A stretch of DNA of 64,000 nt from positions 1,852,155 through 1,916,154 of the forward strand of contig NZ_JBLWFI010000001.1 of assembly GCF_048898065.1 (NCBI RefSeq), in the 5' to 3' direction. The DNA comes from Tepidibacillus_B infernus. Lineage in GTDB: Bacteria > Bacillota > Bacilli > Tepidibacillales > Tepidibacillaceae. A program made the position numbers and the translations under genes. The notes under the pieces were generated by a model. That model was not told the DNA's origin. It saw only the letters and a list, made by a program, of their open reading frames with translations, and searched no databases. Of this stretch, positions 1 through 7,760 are shown in pieces. Every line of letters begins with the position of its first letter. Positions within the stretch are counted from its first letter, which is position 1.

Positions 1-1692
1 AACTAATGGTGGTGAAGCAAGGTAGTTTGCTTTTACTTGTGCATGAACACGTCCTTCAAAGTTACGATTCCCTGAAAGGACAGAAGCAACCGTTAAGTCA
101 TTTTCTTCAATCGCTTTACTTACTTCATCTGGCAAGGGACCACTGTTACCAATACATGTAGTACAACCATAGCCAACAATATCAAAACCTAATGCTTTAA
201 GGGATTCCATTACTCCAGCATTATTTAAATAGTCAGCAACGACTCTTGACCCTGGAGCTAATGAACTTTTAACATAAGCTGGTTTTCTTAGTCCGCGTTC
301 AACAGCTTTTTTGGCAACAAGTCCTGCACCTAACATTACACTTGGGTTAGATGTATTGGTACAGCTAGTAATGGCAGCGATTACAACAGATCCAGTGCCC
401 AACTGAGTCTTTTCGCCATTTGGATGAGATACTTCAACTGTTTTCTCAATGTCACTATCAGAAAGGCCTAAACCACCTTTATCAATCGGGTTACGAATCG
501 CTTTATTCCATGCTTCCTTCATCTGAGCCAACTCAATGCGATCTTGAGGACGCTTTGGACCTGCTAAGCTAGGAACAACAGTAGATAGATCGAGTTCAAG
601 CGTATCTGTAAAAACTGGGTCTTCCATTCCGTCAGTACGGAACAAGCCTTGTGCTTTTAAATAGGCCTCAACAAGATTAATTAACTCTTCATCACGGCCT
701 GTTAGTCTAAGATAATTTAAGGTTTCATGATCTACTGGGAAGAATCCCATGGTTGCACCGTATTCAGGAGCCATATTTGCCACTGTTGCACGGTCAGCAA
801 GACTAATATTACTTAATCCATCCCCATAGAACTCAACAAATTTTCCAACAACGCCTTTTTTACGGAGCATTTCGACAACAGTTAGTGCTAAATCGGTTGC
901 AGTCGCTCCCTCTGCTAATTGACCTGTCAACTTAAAACCAATTACATCTGGAGTGACAAAATATAAGGGTTGGCCAAGCATTCCTGCTTCTGCTTCGATA
1001 CCGCCAACACCCCAACCAACGATTCCTAAACCATCGATCATAGTGGTATGGGAGTCAGTACCCACTAAACTGTCAGGGAAAACAATCGTTTCACCATTTT
1101 CCTCTTTTGTCTGAACCACTTTTGCCAAGTACTCAAGGTTTACTTGGTGGATGATCCCAGTTGCTGGTGGTACAGCTCGGAAATTATTAAATGAATCTTG
1201 TGCCCAACGCAAAAATTTATATCTTTCTTCATTACGTTCAAATTCAATGTTCATATTGTATTCTAATGCATCTTCACTACCAAATCGATCTACCATGACA
1301 GAATGATCAATGACTAGATCTACAGGTACTAATGGGTTAATTTTTTCAGGATCCCCACCTACATCAGCCATCGCTTTGCGCATCGCTGCTAAATCAACGA
1401 CTGCAGGGACACCGGTAAAATCTTGTAATACAATACGAGCTGGTTTAAATGGAACTTCTTTATCCTTTCCAGCCCCTTTGTCCCAATTTGCTAGTTGCTT
1501 TACATGTTCTTCTGTAATTGCTTTTCCATCAACTTGACGTACGGCTGCCTCAAGCAATACCTTGATGGAAAATGGAAGTTTGGATACCTGTCCTATTCCT
1601 TTTTCTTCAAGGGCTTTGAGAGAATAGTATTTGTACGTTTTATCTCCCACTTGCAATTCGGAACGAACAGAGAATACATCTTGGTTTGCCAT
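1..1692 (-). CDS. acnA: Aconitate hydratase AcnA (3' part beyond window)
   Basis: Aconitase interconverts citrate and isocitrate in the TCA cycle in the cytoplasm and carries a [4Fe-4S] cluster; in Bacillus the apo-form also binds RNA. The minus strand reads from ATG at 1692 (MANQDVFSVRSEL) as 564 uninterrupted codons to the window edge, about two thirds of the usual 900 residues. Cluster-ligand motifs are visible: SCTNTSNPSV and, further on, GCTTCIGNSGPL. The substrate-binding stretch DSHTTMIDGLG is also present. A strong GGGAGGG ribosome site precedes the ATG. The gene is divergent from the IclR regulator. The C-terminal swivelling domain lies outside the window. Confidence 0.96.
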   Translation of the reverse strand, partial: MANQDVFSVRSELQVGDKTYKYYSLKALEEKGIGQVSKLPFSIKVLLEAAVRQVDGKAITEEHVKQLANWDKGAGKDKEVPFKPARIVLQDFTGVPAVVDLAAMRKAMADVGGDPEKINPLVPVDLVIDHSVMVDRFGSEDALEYNMNIEFERNEERYKFLRWAQDSFNNFRAVPPATGIIHQVNLEYLAKVVQTKEENGETIVFPDSLVGTDSHTTMIDGLGIVGWGVGGIEAEAGMLGQPLYFVTPDVIGFKLTGQLAEGATATDLALTVVEMLRKKGVVGKFVEFYGDGLSNISLADRATVANMAPEYGATMGFFPVDHETLNYLRLTGRDEELINLVEAYLKAQGLFRTDGMEDPVFTDTLELDLSTVVPSLAGPKRPQDRIELAQMKEAWNKAIRNPIDKGGLGLSDSDIEKTVEVSHPNGEKTQLGTGSVVIAAITSCTNTSNPSVMLGAGLVAKKAVERGLRKPAYVKSSLAPGSRVVADYLNNAGVMESLKALGFDIVGYGCTTCIGNSGPLPDEVSKAIEENDLTVASVLSGNRNFEGRVHAQVKANYLASPPLV

Positions 1693-1742
1693 AACCGCTT
1701 TCCCTCCCTGATTAAACTTTGTAAAGATTAGTTTTACTGTAT

Positions 1743-1755
1743 GAAACTAAGTTTC
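1743..1755. promoter_or_regulatory. Palindrome upstream of acnA
   Basis: A 13-bp odd palindrome, GAAACTAAGTTTC, lies about 50 bp upstream of the acnA start. It shares the half-site AAACTTAGT with the larger inverted repeat at 1886-1912 in front of the divergent IclR gene. Both may be bound by the same regulator; this is inference from sequence likeness only. Confidence 0.4.
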
Positions 1756-1842
1756 TTTTCTATCTGTATCGACTATATTATACATGTTTTTTGGCAATTC
1801 GGACATATCTTTTTTTTCATAATTTTTATTTTTCCAATATTC

Positions 1843-1871
1843 TTTACGCTTTTATATCGTTTCTGTATAAT
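1843..1871 (+). promoter_or_regulatory. Sigma-A promoter of the IclR gene
   Basis: TTTACG (1843-1848), a 17-bp spacer and TATAAT (1866-1871) form a near-consensus sigma-A promoter reading toward the IclR-family gene. Transcription would start near 1878, just ahead of the inverted repeat at 1886-1912. Confidence 0.7.
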
Positions 1872-1885
1872 TTTTATTAGTGAAA

Positions 1886-1912
1886 ACTAAATTTTATACT
1901 ATAAAACTTAGT
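1886..1912. promoter_or_regulatory. Candidate IclR autoregulatory operator
   Basis: ACTAAATTTTATA and TATAAAACTTAGT are 13-bp arms with one mismatch around a single C. The repeat sits just downstream of the predicted transcription start of the IclR gene, where a repressor would block elongation. IclR proteins often regulate themselves; the assignment is inference. Confidence 0.5.
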
Positions 1913-1942
1913 ACTTAATTGATAGTGATTGGAGCGAACGAA

Positions 1943-2698
1943 ATGGAAGGGCAACCATCGGAAAAAAAATCAACGGTTCGGGCAGTAGAACGTTCATTAG
2001 ATATTCTTATGTGTTTTGTGGACGAGACAGAATTAAGTCTAACTGAAATAGCAAAACGAATCGCTCTCCATAAAAGTACGGTATTTCGATTACTTCATAC
2101 GCTAGAACAAAAAGGGTTTTTAATTCGAAATCCAGAGACAGAAAAATATCGTTTAGGCTATCGAATCTGGGAACTCTCTTCAAATCTAATGGGATTAAAT
2201 GACCCTGCCACTCTTTTATTACCGGAAATGGAGCAATTAAGAGACTTACTTGGAGAAACGATTAGTCTATATGTTAGAGATGGTTATGAGAGGATTAGAA
2301 TTCAGTCAGTAGAAGGAAATCAATCGATTCGTAGAGTTGCCCCAATCGGTGCAAGGATGCCTCTTTCCGTTGGAGCCTCGAGTAAAATTCTACTTGCTTA
2401 TGAAGATTTAATAACTAAAGAAAGTCTTCTGAAGCAACTTGAAACATTGTATGGCATCAACACCAATCTCTTTAAACAACTTCTAGAAAAAACAAAACAA
2501 AATGGCTATGCTACTAGTTTTGAAGAACGAGAAACAGGAGCAGCCGCTATTTCCGTCCCCATTTTTAACCGTTCTGGCAAATTAGTTGCAGCCCTTTCAG
2601 TGTCAGGCCCAATCAATCGGCTAACTCTGACTAAAATGAAGGAAATGGTTCCAATCTTAAAAGAAACCGCCCTCAATATGGGAAAAAAGGTGAGATGA
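1943..2698 (+). CDS. IclR-family transcriptional regulator
   Basis: A 251-residue DNA-binding regulator. The N-terminal winged helix (about residues 15-75; LTEIAKRIALHKSTVFRLLHTLEQKGFL) is followed by the IclR effector domain ending in the family signature around GYATSFEERETGAAAISVPIF. I place the start at ATG 1943 because GGAG lies 8-9 nt upstream; an in-frame TTG at 1919 has no ribosome site and falls just after the inverted repeat. It stands beside a decayed uxuA and a sugar-acid operon, so a KdgR-like role in uronate/KDG catabolism is plausible. It is divergent from acnA, which it might also control. The effector is unknown. Confidence 0.88.
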   Translation: MEGQPSEKKSTVRAVERSLDILMCFVDETELSLTEIAKRIALHKSTVFRLLHTLEQKGFLIRNPETEKYRLGYRIWELSSNLMGLNDPATLLLPEMEQLRDLLGETISLYVRDGYERIRIQSVEGNQSIRRVAPIGARMPLSVGASSKILLAYEDLITKESLLKQLETLYGINTNLFKQLLEKTKQNGYATSFEERETGAAAISVPIFNRSGKLVAALSVSGPINRLTLTKMKEMVPILKETALNMGKKVR

Positions 2699-2710
2699 TA
2701 CTTGAGAAAA

Positions 2711-2745
2711 ATCCCCTTTTTTAGATCTGCCTAATAAAAGGGGAT
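2711..2745. terminator. Bidirectional hairpin after the IclR gene
   Basis: ATCCCCTTTT (2711-2720) pairs with AAAAGGGGAT (2736-2745). On the minus strand the stem is followed by TTTTTCTC, so it terminates best in that direction and may be the old terminator of the decayed uxuA. On the plus strand it lies directly behind the IclR stop. Confidence 0.6.
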
Positions 2746-2760
2746 TAAATAATCTGTTAT

Positions 2761-3025
2761 CCTTCCATGGCCTGGACGCATAGGGCCTTTATACTTTATG
2801 TCGTAATATGCTTTCATGATTTAAAGCATATTATTTTCAGGATTTGCTCCTAATGGCCCTGTACACAAGGTTAAACCGTTATTTGGACTATCTACTAGAT
2901 TGATCAAACGATCTAAATTTTCTTTATTCGTTATGATTCTAGGAAGGCCGAAAATAGACCAAGGTGGAGTAAAAATGATCTAAGGTAACCTTATCATCAT
3001 CATCGCCATACCAACGAAAAGTCAT
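2761..3025 (-). pseudogene. uxuA: Mannonate dehydratase UxuA remnant
   Basis: Conceptual translation of the minus strand gives three UxuA pieces in order. It starts MTFRWYGDDDDKVTLD at ATG 3025, which still has a GAGGG ribosome site. After an internal deletion and frame change comes PPWSIFGLPRIITN..., then SPNNGLTLCTGPLGANPENN up to a stop near 2827. A C-terminal piece follows, YDIKYKGPMRPGHGR. UxuA converts D-mannonate to 2-keto-3-deoxygluconate and is about 350 residues; only about 90 survive. The remnant lies directly downstream of the KDG-degrading operon, so the strain has probably lost the dehydratase step at this locus while keeping the KDG steps. Confidence 0.85.
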
Positions 3026-3061
3026 TTTCAATACGATCACCCTCTTAGTAATTTATTATCC

Positions 3062-3110
3062 AAAAAAGATGACCTAATAACAGTTGGCTATTCAACCGAT
3101 TATAGGTCAT
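3062..3110 (-). terminator. Terminator of the sugar-acid operon
   Basis: ATGACCTAATA (3069-3079) pairs, with one bulge, with TATAGGTCAT (3101-3110). On the minus strand the stem is followed by a T-run (CTTTTTTGG), just behind the stop codon of the YagE-type aldolase. Confidence 0.75.
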
Positions 3111-3127
3111 TATTTTACTCTATTAAA

Positions 3128-4036
3128 TTATAGTAAGGCAGCTTTTTTTAAAATTTCGATTAATTCTTGCTTTTTCTCCTCACTTAATGGCCTAGCTGGA
3201 GGAAGTACATAAGTTGAGATATCCAACCCTCTTAACCGTGTAGCTTCTTTAACAACATTTACAAATGGAGAATCTAACTTATACATAAGAGGTAGATAGG
3301 CTAATCGTTGATGTAACTCAATTGCAGTTTGATAATCTTTATTTTGAAAAGCTTGATAAATTCCTACTGTTAATTCAGGTGCGAAGTTACCACTTGCTGA
3401 AATCGCTCCATCTCCGCCTAATGCTAGAGTGTTGAACAGATGATCATCAAATCCAGCAAGAACTGAAAAATAAGGATACTTTCCTTTCACTTTTAAGATC
3501 ATTTCCCGAATATGTCCTGCAGTATCTACTGTTTCTTTAATTCCCATAATATTAGAATGTTTTTCAACTAATTTCATTACAATTTCAGGACTCAAATCTT
3601 GTCCAGTTAAATTTGGAAAGTTATAAAGAAGGATTGGAAGATCGACAGAATCTGCGATTTCACCATAATGAGCCAAAAGGTTTTCTTCAGTAAGTGGCCA
3701 ATAATATGGGTTAATAATCACAACACCGTCTGCTCCTATTTCTTTACTATGTTGGCTTAAGGTAATGATTTCACGCGTATTGGTTCCACCTGTTCCGATT
3801 AAAACGGGTACTCTACCTTTTACATATTCTGTAGCAAAAGCAGCTACTTCTTTTCTTTCTTCAAAGGACATTTGGCTGAATTCGCCACCACTTCCTAAGA
3901 AAAATAGGCCATTAACACCTGAATCGATCATAAAATCAATTAATTTACCCATTCCTTGACGGTCCAATTTTAAGTTTTCATCAAAGATTGTTGACACCGG
4001 TGGGATAATACCATGGAATAACTTTTCTTTCATCAT
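3128..4036 (-). CDS. YagE/YjhH-type 2-keto-3-deoxy-sugar-acid aldolase (DHDPS family)
   Basis: A class I aldolase of the dihydrodipicolinate synthase/NAL superfamily, 302 residues (normal). It resembles E. coli YagE and YjhH along its length: GLFFLGSGGEFSQ, VLIGTGGTNTRE, VIINPYYWPL, LLYNFPNLTGQDL, GIKETVDT and the end STYVLPPARPL. The Schiff-base lysine is in MGIKETVD and the catalytic tyrosine in LLYNFP. Family members cleave 2-keto-3-deoxygluconate or 2-keto-3-deoxypentonate to pyruvate and an aldehyde. It is the last gene of the operon, so the cell may have an unphosphorylated cleavage route beside KdgK/Eda. AGAGGTG lies 6 nt before ATG 4036. Exact substrate is not determined by the sequence. 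Confidence 0.85.
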   Translation of the reverse strand: MMKEKLFHGIIPPVSTIFDENLKLDRQGMGKLIDFMIDSGVNGLFFLGSGGEFSQMSFEERKEVAAFATEYVKGRVPVLIGTGGTNTREIITLSQHSKEIGADGVVIINPYYWPLTEENLLAHYGEIADSVDLPILLYNFPNLTGQDLSPEIVMKLVEKHSNIMGIKETVDTAGHIREMILKVKGKYPYFSVLAGFDDHLFNTLALGGDGAISASGNFAPELTVGIYQAFQNKDYQTAIELHQRLAYLPLMYKLDSPFVNVVKEATRLRGLDISTYVLPPARPLSEEKKQELIEILKKAALL

Positions 4037-4085
4037 CTAATACACCTCTATATTACCTTATAATAGACTAAATAGCTTTTAATTC

Positions 4086-5357
4086 TTATGCAAACCATTC
4101 GAGTGGTATTGTAACTAATTGAGGGAATAACACTAATAAAAGTAAAACGAGGACTTGAACTAATAAAAACGGCCAAATTCCCTTCGTAATATCTATAATG
4201 CTAATTTTACTAATACCACATCCTACATATAAAACAGTACCAACAGGAGGTGTAATCAATCCAATAGATAAATTGATGACCATTAATAACCCAAAATAAA
4301 CTGGGTCAATACCAACTTGTGTAACTACTGGTAATAGTACAGGTGTAAAAATTAAGATAGCCGGTGTTAAATCCATTACAGTTCCTACTAACATTAAGAA
4401 CACCATAATGATTAACATTAAGATAGTCGGATTTGTTGTAAGACCTTGCATAAAGCTTCCCAATTCTGCAGGAACTTGAGCCACTGTAATTACATAAGCT
4501 GAAACAATCGCAGTGGCGGCTAGAAACATAACTACTCCAGTTGTTTTTGTTGTTTCAATAAAAACCTTAGATAAATCTTTGACTTTCATTTCTCGATAAC
4601 CAAAACTAATAATTAAAGCATATACAGCCGCAACTACACCAGCCTCTGTTGGTGTAAATACGCCTCCACGTAATCCAATAATAATAATTAGTGGCAATAA
4701 CAATGCCCAAAAAGCTCGTTTAAAAGCTCTCCATCTTTGAGCTGTGGTTGCTTTTTGCATCGTTTGACTATTATCTTTTTTAGCAACAAAATACCAAACG
4801 GTTACTAATCCACCTGCTAACAAAATCCCTGGGACAATCCCAGACATAAATAATCTTGTAATGGAAACGCCTCCAATAACTCCAAAAAGAATCATTGGAA
4901 TACTAGGCGGAATAATCGTACCAAGTATACCAGTAGAAGCTACTAAACCAGTTGATCGGTTCACATTATACCCTTTTGACACCATCATCGGAATAAGAAT
5001 AGCCCCAAGCGCAGCAGTATCTGCCACTGCTGAACCCGATAACCCTGCAAAAATAACTCCGGAAATGATCATTACATATCCTAATCCACCACGAATATGA
5101 CCAACTAAAGAGCTTGCAAAATCAACAATCCTTCTAGAGACACCACCAACATTCATGATTTCCCCAGTTAAGATAAAGAAGGGAATCGCCATTAACGCAA
5201 AACTATTCGCACCATTAATGAGGTTTTCAGCAATAATTTGTGTATCAAAAATCCCTAACGCGAGCATCATAGCTATCGCACTGATTAACATAGAAATAGC
5301 AACTGGCACACCGATAAGTAAGAAGAAAAATAAGCTACCTAGAAATAACCAAATCAT
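4086..5357 (-). CDS. dctM: TRAP transporter large permease, DctM family
   Basis: The 423-residue integral membrane subunit (about 12 hydrophobic segments) of a tripartite ATP-independent periplasmic-type transporter, which imports organic or sugar acids using an ion gradient. Recognised by length and typical motifs: GVPVAISMLISA near the N-terminus, NSFALMAIPFFILTGEIM, SGSAVADTAALG and NLSIGLITPPVGTVLYVGC near the C-terminus. It follows the small permease by 3 nt and its SD (GGAGGG) lies in that short junction. The operon context (KDG kinase, KDPG aldolase) suggests that the cargo is a hexuronate, aldonate or keto-deoxy acid; that is inference. Confidence 0.93.
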   Translation of the reverse strand: MIWLFLGSLFFFLLIGVPVAISMLISAIAMMLALGIFDTQIIAENLINGANSFALMAIPFFILTGEIMNVGGVSRRIVDFASSLVGHIRGGLGYVMIISGVIFAGLSGSAVADTAALGAILIPMMVSKGYNVNRSTGLVASTGILGTIIPPSIPMILFGVIGGVSITRLFMSGIVPGILLAGGLVTVWYFVAKKDNSQTMQKATTAQRWRAFKRAFWALLLPLIIIIGLRGGVFTPTEAGVVAAVYALIISFGYREMKVKDLSKVFIETTKTTGVVMFLAATAIVSAYVITVAQVPAELGSFMQGLTTNPTILMLIIMVFLMLVGTVMDLTPAILIFTPVLLPVVTQVGIDPVYFGLLMVINLSIGLITPPVGTVLYVGCGISKISIIDITKGIWPFLLVQVLVLLLLVLFPQLVTIPLEWFA

Positions 5358-5360
5358 TTG

Positions 5361-5888
5361 CTATTTTCCCTCCTTTAACCTTGTAGTCGTATCAAGTTCT
5401 GTTTTTACCCATGGAGGAGGATCTTGAGTAAAGAATACAAAACGGATAGTTTGTACAATACTGATGCCAATCATTACAACAGCTGCAAATAAACCTGCTA
5501 AATAGATAATATTGATTGGAATTCCTGTTGCTGGTCCGGTAATTAATTCGTTTAATTTCATCATTTTTAATAGCCCATCAATAAATAGCCCTAAAACAAT
5601 AATAATTAAAAGATTAGACACTAAATGTAATAACTTCTGAACACCCAATGGAACTCTACCTACTAGTAGATCTACTCCTAAATGACTTTTATCTTTTAAT
5701 GCTACTATAGCACCTAAAAATACTACCCAAACAAATGCAAACCGGGCTATTTCTTCAGACCAGGTGAGCCCAGAATTAAATCCGTAGCGGAGAACGACAT
5801 TTAGGAAGACAAGGATAACCATTAAGCCAAGTACTGAAATAATAATGGCATTTAAAATACCATTTAAAACTTTTAATAACTTCTCCAT
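5361..5888 (-). CDS. dctQ: TRAP transporter small permease, DctQ family
   Basis: A 175-residue membrane protein with four hydrophobic segments, the usual size for DctQ. The family pattern is seen in NVVLRYGFNSGLTWSEEIARFAFVW and KDKSHLGVDLL, and the C-terminal helix ends in a charged cytoplasmic tail. It supports assembly of the large permease encoded 3 nt downstream. It is separated from the binding-protein gene by 70 nt holding a perfect 11-bp hairpin, a common way to keep binding-protein mRNA more abundant than permease mRNA. Confidence 0.92.
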   Translation of the reverse strand: MEKLLKVLNGILNAIIISVLGLMVILVFLNVVLRYGFNSGLTWSEEIARFAFVWVVFLGAIVALKDKSHLGVDLLVGRVPLGVQKLLHLVSNLLIIIVLGLFIDGLLKMMKLNELITGPATGIPINIIYLAGLFAAVVMIGISIVQTIRFVFFTQDPPPWVKTELDTTTRLKEGK

Positions 5889-5916
5889 CTCGCCTCACCT
5901 CATTAAAAGGATAGTA

Positions 5917-5947
5917 TTGCCATGGGAGAAACAATTTCCCATGGCAA
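5917..5947 (-). repeat. Intercistronic hairpin between dctP and dctQ
   Basis: TTGCCATGGGA (5917-5927) and TCCCATGGCAA (5937-5947) form a perfect 11-bp stem with a 9-nt loop, 11 nt behind the dctP stop. No T-run follows, so it is more likely an mRNA-stability or partial-attenuation element than a full terminator. Confidence 0.6.
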
Positions 5948-5958
5948 ATATATTTCTA

Positions 5959-6981
5959 TTATTTTAAATCGCGAACTTTTTGAACGAATGCTTCTGCCCA
6001 ATCGAATTGTTTATATAGATCTTGATATACAGGGTCCATTGCTTTAACCATTTGCTCCTTAAATGCTGCATCTGGAACGATAATTTCTAAACCTTTTTCT
6101 TTTAAGAAATCTTTTACTTCGTTTTCAGATTTTAATAGAAGTTCCCATTCATAATTTGCAGATTCTTGTGCAGCTTCTAAGATAATTTGTTGAGTTTCTT
6201 TGTCAAATCCATCAAATAGTTTCTTGTTCATTAAATAAACATTTGGGCTGAACATATGATTAGATTCTAATACACTTGTTTGAACTTCATAGAATCCAGA
6301 TGCTTTTAAAGTTGCATATGGATTTTCTTGTCCATCGATAACCTTTTGCTCTAATGCTGTAAATACCTCTGATAATGGAAGAGGTTGAACGCTGGTTCCT
6401 AATGCTTTACCAGTGTTAACGAAGATTGGAATATTAGGCATTCTTAAACGGAATCCCTTAAAATCATCCATAGACTTGATAGAACGATTTGCAGAAATTA
6501 CTCTAAATCCGTTAACAGTCCATGCTAAAGGTTCTACACCTAACTTTCTGAATTCTGCTTCGATTTCATCGCCAACTTCACCATCAAGCGCTTTTTTTGC
6601 ATGATCATAGTTATCAAATAAGTAAGGCCACTCTACAGCACCTATTTTTGGATTAGCTGTTTGTAATCCCATACCTGTTATCGCCATTTCTACAGTTCCA
6701 TTACGTACTCCATTTGTAAATTGTGCTTCATCACCAAGTTGGTTACTTGGATAGATCTCTACTACAACTTTACCATTTGTTTTTTCTTCAACGATTTTCT
6801 TAAACTTCTCTTTTAATGCTATATTTTGAGGATGATCTTCGGCAAAATAGTTGGCAATTTTTATTTTTTGTACACCATCTGATGTAGCCTTCTCTCCACC
6901 TGTTGTCCCTTGGCTACAAGCCACAGACACTAGCATTAAAACTGCAACTAAGCCTAATAATAAAAACTTTTTAAATTTCAT
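5959..6981 (-). CDS. dctP: TRAP transporter solute-binding lipoprotein, DctP family
   Basis: The 340-residue substrate receptor of the TRAP system. The N-terminus is a lipoprotein signal: KKF, a hydrophobic stretch and lipobox SVAC with Cys22, so the mature protein is anchored outside the membrane. DctP family features are clear: EIYPSNQLGDEAQF, the conserved arginine region FKGFRLRMPN that normally binds the substrate carboxylate, and GQENPYATLK. AAGGGGG lies ahead of ATG 6981. It is the first gene of the transport block; the 126-nt gap to eda holds a long-range inverted repeat. The Arg supports a carboxylate cargo; identity is unknown. Confidence 0.93.
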   Translation of the reverse strand: MKFKKFLLLGLVAVLMLVSVACSQGTTGGEKATSDGVQKIKIANYFAEDHPQNIALKEKFKKIVEEKTNGKVVVEIYPSNQLGDEAQFTNGVRNGTVEMAITGMGLQTANPKIGAVEWPYLFDNYDHAKKALDGEVGDEIEAEFRKLGVEPLAWTVNGFRVISANRSIKSMDDFKGFRLRMPNIPIFVNTGKALGTSVQPLPLSEVFTALEQKVIDGQENPYATLKASGFYEVQTSVLESNHMFSPNVYLMNKKLFDGFDKETQQIILEAAQESANYEWELLLKSENEVKDFLKEKGLEIIVPDAAFKEQMVKAMDPVYQDLYKQFDWAEAFVQKVRDLK

Positions 6982-7032
6982 TATTATTTAGCCCCCTTAA
7001 ATGTGATAAAATTAAATTTGGTTTTTTATAGA

Positions 7033-7103
7033 ACATTACTTTGAAGAATACCCTTGTTTGGAACCCTCCTTTCAAGTGATAAATCCTTTTCTTCAAGTAA
7101 TGT
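7033..7103. repeat. Long-armed inverted repeat in the eda-dctP gap
   Basis: ACATTACTTTGAAGAA (7033-7048) and TTCTTCAAGTAATGT (7089-7103) can pair over 15 bp with one bulge, enclosing about 40 nt. It begins immediately behind the eda stop. On the minus (sense) strand no T-run follows, so a processing or stability role is more likely than termination. Confidence 0.45.
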
Positions 7104-7107
7104 TTTT

Positions 7108-7749
7108 TTAATTCTTTCTAGCTTTTTTTACTTCATCTACGAACTGGGATGCTTTCAATTCCAATTCACTTAAGTAAGACTTATCGATGTTTTTTCTGGT
7201 ATTCACTAATGAACTTCCTATACCTGCAGCCACTCCACCGGCCTTGATGTATTCAGCAACATTGCTTAAATCCAATCCCCCTGTAGGCATTAATGGAATA
7301 TGGGGTAATGGACCGTGTACATCTTTTAAATACTTTGGTCCAAATACATTGGCAGGAAAAACTTTTATGATATCAGCACCATTTTCGTAGGCTGTTACGA
7401 TTTCAGTTGGGGTTAAAGCTCCTGGTATACTAATGACACCATAACGTTTAGCCAGACGAATCGTGTCTACATTTACTGTTGGAGAGAAAATGAATTTCGC
7501 TCCAGACATAATCGCAGCTCTGGCAGTCTCTGGGTCAAGGACCGTTCCAGCACCAACAATCAAATCCTCTCCCAATTCTTCAGACACTTTTTCAATAAGA
7601 GTTAAGACCTTTGGGGTTTCTACTGTGATTTCTAAAGTTTTTACACCACCATTTTTTAATGCTCTAGCAATAGGAAGAATGTTATTTGGATTTGCTCCTC
7701 GTATGATGGCTACTACCCCATTTTCCTTTATTTGTTGCAAAAGCTCCAT
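7108..7749 (-). CDS. eda: KDPG aldolase (2-keto-3-deoxy-6-phosphogluconate aldolase)
   Basis: Splits 2-keto-3-deoxy-6-phosphogluconate into pyruvate and glyceraldehyde-3-phosphate, the last step of hexuronate and Entner-Doudoroff catabolism. I take ATG 7749 (MELLQQIKENG), which has AGGAG 8 nt upstream, over an in-frame GTG 9 nt earlier. This gives 213 residues, the family norm. Expected residues are present: TLEITVE with the catalytic Glu40, GAGTVLDPE, and Schiff-base Lys129 in ADIIKVFPA. It follows KDG kinase by about 11 nt, so kinase and aldolase work as a pair; its product enters the lower glycolysis encoded at 17-23 kb. Confidence 0.94.
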   Translation of the reverse strand: MELLQQIKENGVVAIIRGANPNNILPIARALKNGGVKTLEITVETPKVLTLIEKVSEELGEDLIVGAGTVLDPETARAAIMSGAKFIFSPTVNVDTIRLAKRYGVISIPGALTPTEIVTAYENGADIIKVFPANVFGPKYLKDVHGPLPHIPLMPTGGLDLSNVAEYIKAGGVAAGIGSSLVNTRKNIDKSYLSELELKASQFVDEVKKARKN

Positions 7750-7760
7750 TTTTGTCACTC

